A program made the position numbers and the translations under genes. The notes beneath the pieces were generated by a model. It was given only the letters and a program-made list of their open reading frames with translations. It ran no database searches and had not been told where the DNA came from. Positions 39,271 through 48,974 of a DNA stretch of 64,000 nucleotides are shown here, piece by piece. The DNA is taken from contig JAPFFF010000012.1 of assembly GCA_039105265.1 (NCBI GenBank), positions 558,001-622,000 on the forward strand, read 5' to 3'. This stretch comes from Tritrichomonas musculus (taxonomy: Eukaryota; Parabasalia; Tritrichomonadida; Tritrichomonadidae). Every line of letters begins with the position of its first letter. Positions within the stretch are counted from its first letter, which is position 1.

Positions 39271-39462
39271 TTATATAAGTAGGCACTTATCATCATCGGA
39301 TTGATATGAATTATTATCATCAACATTGCGACCATAAGCACGCTCTTTTTCTTTAAGCATGTTCCGATATTCTTCGCTTCCTTTATATGATGAATCTTTT
39401 TTCTCTTTTCTATCAATTTCCCTTAATTTATCAGGTGCTCTTTCACTCCAGTTAGTTGACAT
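39271..39462 (-). CDS. Small hydrophilic protein with C-terminal CaaX box
   Basis: The product from the ATG at 39462 has 63 residues. It is highly charged (MSTNWSERAPDKLRE..., then KGSEEYRNMLKEKERAYG and an acidic stretch) and ends KCLLI, a CaaX motif of the geranylgeranylation type. A soluble protein that short with a perfect CaaX end is likely a lipidated membrane-associated peptide such as a G-gamma-like or regulatory subunit (inference). The 89-codon longer ORF adds an unlikely hydrophobic leader. I do not recognise the family. Confidence 0.55.
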   Translation of the reverse strand: MSTNWSERAPDKLREIDRKEKKDSSYKGSEEYRNMLKEKERAYGRNVDDNNSYQSDDDKCLLI

Positions 39463-39540
39463 TTTCAATAATGAAATAATGCTTTTAAAACTATATTTGT
39501 AACTTTTTATTTCAATTGTGAGTTTCAAATAACATGTCAT

Positions 39541-39846
39541 AAATTCATCTCAAAAGTTTGTTCATGTAACTTTTTTGTTTAGATGACATATTAAATTTCA
39601 AAATGATATCACATATATAACCTGTTTGCAGAATTAAGGTTATAAATTGAGAAAATCTCCTAATCTAATATTTTTTTTTTGGGAGATATTTTTTGCCCCC
39701 AATCTCTTGACCCCGTAACGTACTTCAGAAAAAATCGGCGAGAACTGTTTTGCACTTTTGTGAAAAATACAATGAGTGCATTAAAAGTAAAAATCAAAAA
39801 GTTAAAATAATTTCATATTGATCAAATTTTTGTCTAATAATATAAT
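39541..39846. other. Spacer with a less AT-rich patch
   Basis: AT-rich, except for GCCCCCAATCTCTTGACCCCG near 39695-39715. This is unusual for a spacer here, but it does not fold into a recognisable RNA. Confidence 0.4.
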
Positions 39847-40716
39847 TTATTTAAAAATAGGCTCATTTAAAAGAGATTCTGTCGTTGAATAAACCACAAA
39901 ATTCTGCTGAAATCTTTTCAAATATTGATCAATTTGTGATTCCATCTTATTAGGCGTAATTGAATCGTTCTGTGAAAGAATTTTGAAGAAATAAAATGTA
40001 AATATACCATAATCTGTACCTCCGACTGACGTTTCTTTAACTGTTTCAGACTGTCGTACTGTTGAAAATACCATAATATTTGGAGGAAATTTTTTTCCAC
40101 TGTTTACACTTGCTTGTAAGTTATATATATGGCTGCTATGACAACAATCACTTAAAAGGTAAACTTTACATGATTCTGACTTTTTTGAATTGATTAAATC
40201 ATCAACCAATTTATCATCAAAAAGATAATTATCATCAAAAATAAGAGCTTCATCTTTGATTTTTAATCCGTCTTCATTTTTAGCATCGTCACAAGCGCTA
40301 TGTCCGATGTAGTAAATAAATAAATATTCTGTCGTTTTTTGTAGAAAATTTTTAAAATATTTCATATATTCAATAGACCTAGAATTATGTATAAAATATA
40401 TATTGAATCCAATCTTTTTCATATAATTAGCAACTGTAATCGCATCGTTTAAAGGGCCAACGCCAAGCGAATATTCTGGTTTTGTATAGGTATTACAACA
40501 AATAAATACAGCTCGAGTTAAACATTTTGGAAAAGATTGCGATTTTTTTAAATCTACACCAAGATTTTCTAACTCTGCTTGATATTGTTCAATCGATCCT
40601 TCTTTATGAAAATTTCTCCAGTCATCTAGAGAAAAATTGAGTCCAAGTTCTGTTAGAATAGGTAAATATGCTTTTTCTGAGGCATCTTTCGTTTTTTTAC
40701 TGCAGATATTACCCAT
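39847..40716 (-). CDS. Caspase/metacaspase-like protein, paralogue with altered His motif
   Basis: The 289 residues are identical in length and collinear with the product of 1684-2553. MGNICSK again predicts Gly2 myristoylation and Cys5 palmitoylation, and LTRAVFICCNTYTKPEYSLGVGP is nearly unchanged. The His motif reads YYIGHSACDD (His139 followed by Ser instead of Gly), and the Cys motif is SDCCHSSH (Cys192; Gly after Ser replaced by Ser). Both catalytic residues remain, but both flanking glycines are lost, so activity or specificity may differ. The two genes lie about 38 kb apart in opposite orientation, an old duplicate rather than a tandem copy. Its role is probably proteolytic signalling at membranes (inference). 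Confidence 0.85.
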   Translation of the reverse strand: MGNICSKKTKDASEKAYLPILTELGLNFSLDDWRNFHKEGSIEQYQAELENLGVDLKKSQSFPKCLTRAVFICCNTYTKPEYSLGVGPLNDAITVANYMKKIGFNIYFIHNSRSIEYMKYFKNFLQKTTEYLFIYYIGHSACDDAKNEDGLKIKDEALIFDDNYLFDDKLVDDLINSKKSESCKVYLLSDCCHSSHIYNLQASVNSGKKFPPNIMVFSTVRQSETVKETSVGGTDYGIFTFYFFKILSQNDSITPNKMESQIDQYLKRFQQNFVVYSTTESLLNEPIFK

Positions 40717-41603
40717 ACAAAGGGCTGATGATTTAAGAATTTTATTTTTCTTTGTACAAATTTACTTCTTTTTATTCATGAATATAGCAATTAATTATAA
40801 AATAAACAAATATATATATATTATATATAATATATTAATAATATAGATTAGAAATGATTGAATTGATTCATTCATGGAGAAAAAAGTATTTTCAATTTTA
40901 AATAATTTTGAAAAAGTTGCTACATTTAAAAAATAATCTTTTTCTGAGATATAAAAAATAAACTATACATTTTTGAATCTCGTTATATCTGATATTTCAA
41001 AAGGGTAAGAAAAATTGAATTTGAAAATGATTTAGTATTGAATAATAAATTTCAATGTCAAGTAATATTTTTGCATGCCTAAATGAGTCTTTAAATAAAT
41101 AAAAGCAGTAAAAAAAATGAAATTAATATTACGATCAATAATTTGAAAGATGTTTCAGAAATTTATCATTAAAATTGATATAAAATAATAGGTTATAATG
41201 TAATTTATTTCTGATTATATCTCCAGAATTTAGTTACAAGCCATGATGCATAAATCATATATATTATTTATCTTTCAAAATAATCTTAAGAAAGATAATT
41301 GTAAATTAGGAAAACATAATTCATCGAGTGAAGTCTGATATTGGTCATTTTTTCCCTTAAACATTTTGTATATTACCAAATAAGTTATATAAATCAATTC
41401 TAATAAAATATTTATACTTTTTCATATTTTTAATGATATAATAGAGGTATATAATTTTGGTTAAAACAATAATTCAATCTTTTTAAAAAGTTTTGTATTA
41501 TAAATATTGATAGAAAACTTTGAAAGAAAAAATAAAATTGAGAAGAATAATTGAATAAAAAAATTATAATTGTTTATTTATATATTAATTAATAAATAAT
41601 AAG
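40717..41603. other. Divergent intergenic region
   Basis: Shared upstream region of the caspase paralogue (minus) and the kinase-Sel1 gene (plus). It contains TTTAAAAAGTTTTG near 41481-41494, about 110 nt before the kinase ATG, and GATATTTCAAA near 40991-41001. No gene seen. Confidence 0.5.
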
Positions 41604-44012
41604 ATGAATATCGAAAACGGCGACCTTGAAAGCCTATTCTTCAATACGACGGACTTCAAACTTCAAAAGAAGAGTATTGGTGAAGGTGTTTTTGGAAAAG
41701 TATACATAGGCAGACATATCGAAGATTCTAAACGCTATGCTGTGAAAGTTCTTAAAAGTGAAAGTGGTTTTGATGGTCATGATCAAATGCTTCTCATGAG
41801 AGAATCACTTATACTTCATAAACTAAGACATCCATGCATTGTAGAATTCAAAGGACTTAACTTCCGCTCGTTTCATGATCCTTCAATCTTCTCACCATCA
41901 ATTATCACGGAATACTTATCGCATGGCTCATTAAAAAAGATATTAGATGATGAAAAGAAATCTCGTGCTGATCTCTGTTGGACATCGACCAAGAAATATC
42001 TTAATCTTCTTGGGATATCACGAGCAATGAAATATTTACATTCACACAATGTTATTCATCGAGATTTAAAACCAGAAAACATCCTTACAGACGACAATTA
42101 CTATCCGCGTGTTTGCGACTTTGGATTATCGCGCTTTTTTTCAGGCACTCCCAGTAACGGCTGCAAATTGACCATGACAGGTCAAATCGGAACACCACTT
42201 TACATGGCGCCAGAATTATTTGAAGACGAATGCCACTACGGTCCGGGCGTTGATGTTTACGCATTTTCAATGATCATGTTTGAAATTGTGACCGGCGAAG
42301 TTCCATTCAAAGAACTTGGAAACATTTCAGGAGTTTCACTTGGTATAAAAGTGTCAGGTGGCTATCGTCCGACTATTCCGAAACATGTTCCAGAGGAAGC
42401 TGCATCATTAATGAGACGCTGCTGGAGCCACAAAGCAGAAGAAAGACCTTCATTTGAAGAGATAATTGAAGAACTTTTGAGAGAGAAGGGAATCATTGGA
42501 GAAGACGTTGATGAAGACGAAATTCAAGATTACATTGAAAATCTTGATGATAAAGAGAAAGAACAAGAAGAAAAACTTAAACAAAAACAAGACAAAAGTA
42601 AAAGTAAAAGTGAAGATGAAGGATCTAAGGAATCAGAATCATCAAATAAAAAATTCCAAGAAGAAATAAATAAACTTAAGAAAAAGTGCCACAAACTTCA
42701 GAAAGAACTCAAAGATAAAGAGAACCGCTACCAAGAAGACATTCAAAACATGAGAAAAAAGCTTGAAATGTCACAGCTGTCACAGGACTATTTTTCACGA
42801 GGTGTTTGCAGTTTCTTTGGTAACCAAGACGAAAGGAACGACAAAGAAGGATTTTCGTATCTTCTGCAGTCATCCGACTCAGGAAACAGCCATTCGTCGT
42901 TCATTCTTGGACTTCTTTATGAAAATGGCGAAATTGTGGAAGGAAACAGTGACAAATCGATTTTTTATTATCAACGCTCAACATCACAAGGGAACACATA
43001 CGGGCTGACTCGACTAGGCATATGCTATTGTTATGGCTATGGTTTTGAAGAAAATTATTTGAAAGCGATTGAATACTACAAGAAAGGAACAGAACAAGGA
43101 AACACATACTCAATTAATTACCTTGGCTTTTGTTATGAAAAAGGACGAGGAATTAATCACAATTATTTGAAAGCGATTGAATACTATAAGAAATCAGCCA
43201 AACTTGGAAACTCAAGAGCAATGTGCAATCTTGGCATTTGCTATAGTGAAGGACTAGGAGTTGCACAAAGTTACTCTAAAGCGATTGAATATTATGAAAA
43301 ATCAGCCAAACTTGGTGACTGGTATGCACTATGCCGTCTTGGCTTTTGTTATGAAGAAGGACTAGGAGTTGCACAGAATTACTCTAAAGCATTTGAATAT
43401 TATGAACAATCAGCCGAACTTGGAAACTCAACAGCAATGTGCAATCTTGGCCATTTATATAGAGAAGGACTAGGAGTTGCACAGAATTACTCTAAAGCAT
43501 TTGATTATTATGAACAATCATCCAAACTTGGAAACTCAAGTGCGACTAATTGGATTGGAGTTTTTTATGAACATGGACATGGAGTTAAACAGAATTACTC
43601 CAAGATGATTGAATATTATGAAAAAGCAGCCAAACTTAAGGAACCGTTTTCACTACTCAACTTAGGCTTTTGCTATGAAGAAGGACGAGGAGTTAAACAA
43701 AATTATTCTAAAGCATTCGAATATTTTAAAAAATCAGCCAAACATGGAAACTCGGATGCGATTGATTGTCTTGGCGTTTACTATTTAAAGGGATGGGGAG
43801 TTGAACAAAACGACTCCAGAGCATTTAAGTATTTTGAGAAATCTGCCAAACTTGGAAGCTCGTATGGATTATTCTACGTTGGTCTTTTCTATGAAGAAGG
43901 ACTAGGAGTCAAAAAGAATAAATCGAAAGCTATTGAATATTATTCTAAATCAGCCAACCTCGGAAATGAAGAAGCGAAAGCGAGTCTAAAGAGACTTAAC
44001 AAATCACACTGA
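41604..44012 (+). CDS. Protein kinase with C-terminal Sel1 repeats
   Basis: The 802-residue product has a TKL-like kinase domain at 15-295: Gly loop IGEGVFGKV 25-33, Lys48, HRDLKPEN 152-159, DFG 172-174, APE 202-204. All catalytic residues are present. An acidic-basic coiled-coil linker follows (about 300-390). About eleven Sel1-like repeats of 36 residues run from about 395 to the end (units such as KAIEYYKKSAKLGNSRAMCNLGICYSEG). Sel1 repeats are protein-binding solenoids, so the kinase is probably scaffolded to partners. The repeats are very alike at DNA level, indicating recent internal expansion. The last four repeats are copied nearly exactly at 52091-52550. This architecture is strongly expanded in trichomonads. 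Confidence 0.93.
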   Translation: MNIENGDLESLFFNTTDFKLQKKSIGEGVFGKVYIGRHIEDSKRYAVKVLKSESGFDGHDQMLLMRESLILHKLRHPCIVEFKGLNFRSFHDPSIFSPSIITEYLSHGSLKKILDDEKKSRADLCWTSTKKYLNLLGISRAMKYLHSHNVIHRDLKPENILTDDNYYPRVCDFGLSRFFSGTPSNGCKLTMTGQIGTPLYMAPELFEDECHYGPGVDVYAFSMIMFEIVTGEVPFKELGNISGVSLGIKVSGGYRPTIPKHVPEEAASLMRRCWSHKAEERPSFEEIIEELLREKGIIGEDVDEDEIQDYIENLDDKEKEQEEKLKQKQDKSKSKSEDEGSKESESSNKKFQEEINKLKKKCHKLQKELKDKENRYQEDIQNMRKKLEMSQLSQDYFSRGVCSFFGNQDERNDKEGFSYLLQSSDSGNSHSSFILGLLYENGEIVEGNSDKSIFYYQRSTSQGNTYGLTRLGICYCYGYGFEENYLKAIEYYKKGTEQGNTYSINYLGFCYEKGRGINHNYLKAIEYYKKSAKLGNSRAMCNLGICYSEGLGVAQSYSKAIEYYEKSAKLGDWYALCRLGFCYEEGLGVAQNYSKAFEYYEQSAELGNSTAMCNLGHLYREGLGVAQNYSKAFDYYEQSSKLGNSSATNWIGVFYEHGHGVKQNYSKMIEYYEKAAKLKEPFSLLNLGFCYEEGRGVKQNYSKAFEYFKKSAKHGNSDAIDCLGVYYLKGWGVEQNDSRAFKYFEKSAKLGSSYGLFYVGLFYEEGLGVKKNKSKAIEYYSKSANLGNEEAKASLKRLNKSH

Positions 44013-44752
44013 AATTGAATACAATTATATAAAACATTAAATCCAAAACACTTATCATTAGTGAATATATTTTGAATCAACAATAAACGAAGAGAAAAGA
44101 CATGAATACAAATTGGATCTGTTTACAATTAAAAATCACACTTTTTGAAATCAACTGAAAAAATTGTGACATCATTTCACCAATTCAATGTAAAATAAAG
44201 TCAATACAAATCAACTTTTTTTAAGTTTTTCAAAATCCAATTCTGATCTTCAAATATGCTTGAAATCATGGCATGAATAGCTGACAATGATGAAACTAGA
44301 ACGCAACATGAACATGCAGTATATCATTCAAAAAGTAACAATAGTATACAATATGATGAAGTTGAAAAATATGGTAATTCAAGCTTGGCCAATCTTAATT
44401 TTTTTTTTAAAAAATTGACCTTTTGTATTTGATTTAGAAAAAATAAAAATATCTTTTTCTCATTTTAATTTTATTTTAATAAAAATATATAATTATGGTT
44501 AATAAACAATATTATAAATGAAAACATCTGTTAATTTAATCGATCTTTAATAAATCCTCAATAATTGACCAGATTTGATTTCTTTGTTTCTTGAAATTGA
44601 ACAGAGGAATATACTTAATCTTTAACCAACAACTTGCTTAGCATATGAATATTATTTGGTATTAAAATCTGAAAAATATAACAAATTTCAAATTTAATTT
44701 ATCTAATTGAAAAAGTCGTATCGTTAATCAAAATTTCCATAATAGCATTTTG
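44013..44752. other. AT-rich spacer
   Basis: Spacer between two plus-strand genes. Apart from the promoter-like element at 44709-44717, nothing recognised. Confidence 0.5.
44709..44717 (+). promoter_or_regulatory. GAAAAAGTC element upstream of the BTB/F5-8C gene
   Basis: TTGAAAAAGTCG lies 36-44 nt before the ATG at 44753, at the same distance as the element before the hydrolase gene. Confidence 0.4.
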
Positions 44753-46081
44753 ATGAACTTAATGGATCAAGAATTCGCATTAAGTTTAATTAACTTTAAA
44801 AGCATCCCATTTGATAAATATGATACCAATTTTAAATTTATCGTAAATGGAAAACGATATGTTACAAGTCGAATTGTTGCTGATCTTCTTTCTCCAATTA
44901 TCAGAAAATTCCATTTCCAAGATTCAACGACTGACGAGTTTATTATTAATACTCAACAAAGGAAAAATCTAAAATCTGATAACAAAACAGATTATTTTGA
45001 TGAATTTCTCTCACTTTGTCAATTTGATCCCCAACAAATAGATGAGACACGCAGGAACTATTATAAAGAATACTTTCTACAACTTGGTAACATTTCGGAA
45101 TATTTACGACTTGCAGATATTAAAAATTCAGAAATGACGCCAGAAAATGTTCTCGAGCAATTATTAATTGTAAGTTATTACGTAGACCAAGGAAAGACTC
45201 AGGATTTCTTTGACAGTGAACAAGTCAACGAAATGATAAAATTCTCATCAGAGCATTTTGATGAACTTCCAAAAGAAAAATTAACAAAATTGAATGCAAC
45301 CATAATTGAGAGCATTATTAACGTTCCAACATTGAAAATTGAAGAAGAAGATAATCTTTTTAATTTCATCCTTGAATTATATTCAAAAGATCACCAATAT
45401 TCATCATTATTTGAACATGTTATTTTTCAAAATTTGAGTGAAAAAGCACTTTCAGAATTCATCGACCATTTTAACATTGAATTCATGAACACATCTTTAT
45501 GGAAAAATATTTGTAAATGCCTTCTTCCTTCAAAGAAACCAAAAATAAATAAAGAAAGATTCACAAAACAAGCTAAATTAAGTTTTGAAATTGAAGGAAT
45601 CATGAAGTATTTGAACCAAAATTCAAGTGGAAACATTCATGACAACGGAACAATTAACATCACATCTAACTCAATATTGAGTGGTAGTTACAATCCAAAA
45701 AATCTTGTTGATTATAATAATAATAACAATTGGTATGCATCAGAGAACAAGAAAGATGCCGAAGTTGTTTTTGATTTTAAAGATATGCTGATTCAAGTTT
45801 CAAGTTATTCAATCAAATCAATTCATTCAGGTCCAAACAGGAACCATTTGAGAAATTGGGTGATAGAAATATCAAACGATGGGAATGAATGGGAAGAAAT
45901 TGATAAACGTGAAAATGAATCTAGTTTGAATGGATCGAATTTCATTAAAACATTTGCTGTTCAACATATTAAATCATTTTGTCGTTTCGTTAAGCTTCGT
46001 CAAACAGGACCAAATTGGTTCAATAATTATACAACGAATATCAACACAATTGATTTCAATGGCAAATTTAAAAATAAATAA
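44753..46081 (+). CDS. BTB-BACK protein with C-terminal F5/8C (discoidin-like) domain
   Basis: The 442-residue product (from the ATG; the ORF also opens at a preceding TTG) has a divergent BTB fold at about 15-130 (FKFIVNGKRYVTSRIVADLLSPIIRKF) and helical BACK-like repeats at about 140-265. The C-terminal jelly roll (about 300-440) has the F5/8 type C signature: NLVDY..NNNWYAS, DAEVVFDFKD..., SYSIKSIHSG...LRNWVIEISNDGNEWEEIDKRE, and a final RFVKLRQTG. The order BTB-BACK-F5/8C resembles BTBD9 and is a large family in trichomonads, where the role is unknown. There is no signal peptide, so it is cytosolic. A Cul3-adaptor role is possible (inference). Confidence 0.85.
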   Translation: MNLMDQEFALSLINFKSIPFDKYDTNFKFIVNGKRYVTSRIVADLLSPIIRKFHFQDSTTDEFIINTQQRKNLKSDNKTDYFDEFLSLCQFDPQQIDETRRNYYKEYFLQLGNISEYLRLADIKNSEMTPENVLEQLLIVSYYVDQGKTQDFFDSEQVNEMIKFSSEHFDELPKEKLTKLNATIIESIINVPTLKIEEEDNLFNFILELYSKDHQYSSLFEHVIFQNLSEKALSEFIDHFNIEFMNTSLWKNICKCLLPSKKPKINKERFTKQAKLSFEIEGIMKYLNQNSSGNIHDNGTINITSNSILSGSYNPKNLVDYNNNNNWYASENKKDAEVVFDFKDMLIQVSSYSIKSIHSGPNRNHLRNWVIEISNDGNEWEEIDKRENESSLNGSNFIKTFAVQHIKSFCRFVKLRQTGPNWFNNYTTNINTIDFNGKFKNK

Positions 46082-46387
46082 TAACATATTAAAAATGTTT
46101 AATTGTAAAGGTAAATATTTAACTCTCACTGAAAATCAAAACGAAGCAATAACACAAACTTTTCTAGCAATCATTTACTATGAAGGTTGAATGCTGCAAC
46201 TCAAAAATTTCAGATATTAAAAAATGAATTTTATGAAATAAAAAAAGTTTTTGTATTCATTAACTCATTTATATAAAATTATATATATGTTTTCTCGATC
46301 TCTATTTTCATTTTTTAATTATATATATAAATAGAAAAAAAAAATATAATCAAGATACTCCAAATTCCAATAAGTGAGAATTTTTCT

Positions 46388-46421
<34 letters not shown>

Positions 46422-46650
46422 GTTACTTTCATGATTATCATCTAAATTTTCAGAAAGGTTTTTTCTCTTCTCAAATATTAGGAAGTAAAGGAAAGGACCA
46501 AAAATACCAGAGACAATAACAAAGCAGCACAAACATCGTTTAATGCATGATAAATGAAATTATTAGAATAATAAAATCTTATTTTGTATTTGTTTGGTTT
46601 ATATATATAAATAAAAGAGCAAAGCGCTATGTAAATTATTATTTGTTTTA
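46082..46650. other. Convergent spacer with 32-nt T tract
   Basis: Between the BTB/F5-8C gene and the BspA-like gene. A run of 32 T (46389-46420) is the main feature; no gene. Confidence 0.6.
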
Positions 46651-48597
46651 TTAAAATTGATGGTTTATGTAAAATACATTTCTTAATGATGGTGGAACCA
46701 TAATTATGAAATAACATTCATCAAGCAATGAATAAGGAAATGATTTCAGTTTTGATCCTTCTGAAATTTCAACAATTTTAATATTTTCACAAAAGAAAAA
46801 TGCATTTTTATATATTTTGGATACATTAGGAGGAATGATAATGTCATTGATATCTGAATCTGAAAATGTATATTCTTCTATATTTTGTAAATTTGAATTA
46901 GGTTGAAATTTAACTTTTCTTAGATATTTACAATTTCGGAATGCAAATGATGAGATGACTTTGATATTTGATGGAATACAAATTGTTTCAATGTCTCGTC
47001 TAACAAAAATAAGAGTATCAAATTCTTCTTGATTTTCATCACTTTTACCAAGTAAATATTTATCATCTTTAAATATAAAGTTATCATTCGATGGTGAAAT
47101 TATAATTTTATTCAATTTTTCGGTATCAGCACACCATCCTTCTTTCAATTCTTTCAAACTTGATGGGAAATAAATTTCTTCAATATTTAAGCCCCAAAAT
47201 GCATATTCTTCAATTGTTTGTAAATTTGAATTAGGTTGAAATTTAACTTTTCTTAGATATTTACAATTTCGGAATGCATGTGATGAGATGACTTTGATAT
47301 TTGATGGAATACAAGTTTATTCTATGTCTCGTCTAACAAAAATAAGAGTATCAAATTCTTCTTGATTTCCATCACTTTTACCAAGTAAATATTTATCATC
47401 TTTAAATATAAAGTTATCATTCGATGGTGAAATTATAATTTTATTCAATTTTTCGGTATCAGCACACCATCCTTCTTTCAATTCTTTCAAACTTGATGGG
47501 AAATAAATTTCTTCAATATTAGATCTCGAAAATGCATATTTTTCGATTGCTTGTAAATTAGATTTTTTATGAATTCTTACTTTTCTTAGATTTTTACAAT
47601 TGCGAAATGAACCTTGCCCTATTTTGGTAACACTTGATGGAATTGTGATTTCCATAATATTTGAATATGCAAATGTATATTCATCAATTGTTTGCAATCT
47701 AGAATCAGGTTGAAATTCAACTTTTCTTAGGTAATGACAATCGTTAAACAAAAATCTGCCTATTTTGAAAACACTCGATGGAAAAATGAATTCTTTAACA
47801 TTTGATTCTTCAAATGCATGATCTTCAATTATTTGTAAATTAGAATTAGGCTGAAATTCAACTTTTGTTGTAATATAACAATGATGGAACGCATGTGATG
47901 AGATGATTTTGATATTTGATGGAATACAAATTGTTTCAATGTTTCGTCTAACAAAAATAAGAGTATCAAATTCTTCTTGATTTTCATCACTTTTACCAAG
48001 TAAATATTTATCATCTTTGAATATAAAGTTATCATTCGATGGTGAAATAATAATTCTATCCAACTTTTCAGTATATTTACGCCATCCTTCTTTCAATTCT
48101 TTCAAATTTGATGGAAAATAGATTTCTTTAACTCTGCTAAGCATTCCCACATTATAAATAACTTTCACTGCTGAGTCTTCCACAAAGTTTATTATCGTTG
48201 CATCTATATTAATATTAATGCTGGAAATTAAGTAATCTGTTGATTCATGTATAACAGTTCTTGGAATAGTAAGTTGTTCATTTGTGCTGTTAACTTTTAT
48301 TAATGAAGCTGTCTTATTTGTTTTATCAATTTTGAATCTCATTTCTTTTGATTCATCTTCTATGGTTTCCCCTAGATAAATTTTGATTAATTCAACATCT
48401 CCTTTCACACATGCACGATGAAGTTCTCGTTTTATTTCTTTATATTCTTTTTTTGATCGAAGATTATTGGAATGCATGAAAATATCAAGAATTTCTTTCT
48501 TTTTTTCCTCTGTCATTATGCATTCCTTATATTTCTCTATTGGAATTTTGAACAATTCCGATTCAGGTGTGGATCTTGCAACATGTTTTCTTTCCAT
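46651..48597 (-). pseudogene. BspA-like LRR gene with one in-frame stop
   Basis: From the ATG at 48597 the frame is open for 426 codons, meets one TAA at 47317-47319, and then continues in the same frame to 46651 (648 codons in all). The N-terminus has an ankyrin-like unit (RELHRACVKGDVELIKIYL). The rest is BspA-type LRR_5 units (VEFQPNSNLQ.IE..AF..SNV.EF.FPSSV). A KELKEGW...TLIFVRR.IETICIPSNIK block occurs three times (near 48100-47930, 47490-47320 and 47160-46975); the second and third copies are almost identical. At the stop, the other copies read ETIC where this one reads stop-TC. It could be a pseudogene, a readthrough gene or a sequencing error. There is no signal peptide, unlike surface BspA proteins. 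Confidence 0.75.
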
Positions 48598-48974
48598 TTA
48601 TTATAATTTTATGTAAAAAAATAAAAACTCTGAAAAAATGGAAAATTTTATGAGAGTTTTTTTCCAAAAAAAAATTTTTATCCGAAATATCGATATTTCC
48701 CCGAAAAATAAAAAAATTCTGAGGAAAGTTCTTTTTTCAGAAAATTTCAACCGCAAATTAGAAAATTCTCATTTTTCCAAAATTATTTAATCAATTTTCA
48801 TGATAACTTTTTGTGAAAATAAAAGTTCAAATAATTCAAAAAGTGAAGTATACATTTGTTTTGTTCTAACTTGAAACAGGTAAAAAAGTTGCCAAATATC
48901 ATTTTTTATTTAATAGTCAAATTCATGCATTTGATATTACAAATAACTTGGAATGTGATAGTGCATGTGATATT
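48598..48974. other. Spacer with 16-bp perfect palindrome
   Basis: Upstream of the BspA-like gene. It contains GAAATATCGATATTTC (48684-48699), a perfect palindrome about 87-102 nt from the start codon, inside a stretch of short GAAAA/TTTTC repeats. Nothing else seen. Confidence 0.55.

Noticed and set aside
39690-39720. Possible structured RNA in a less AT-rich spacer patch
   Set aside because: No stem or conserved RNA box could be formed from the C-rich patch by eye.
46651-48597. Stop-codon reassignment (TAA as sense)
   Set aside because: RPS6, TCF25, CFAP58 and others end in TAA, IFT80 and HECT end in TGA, and conserved genes have no internal TAA or TGA.
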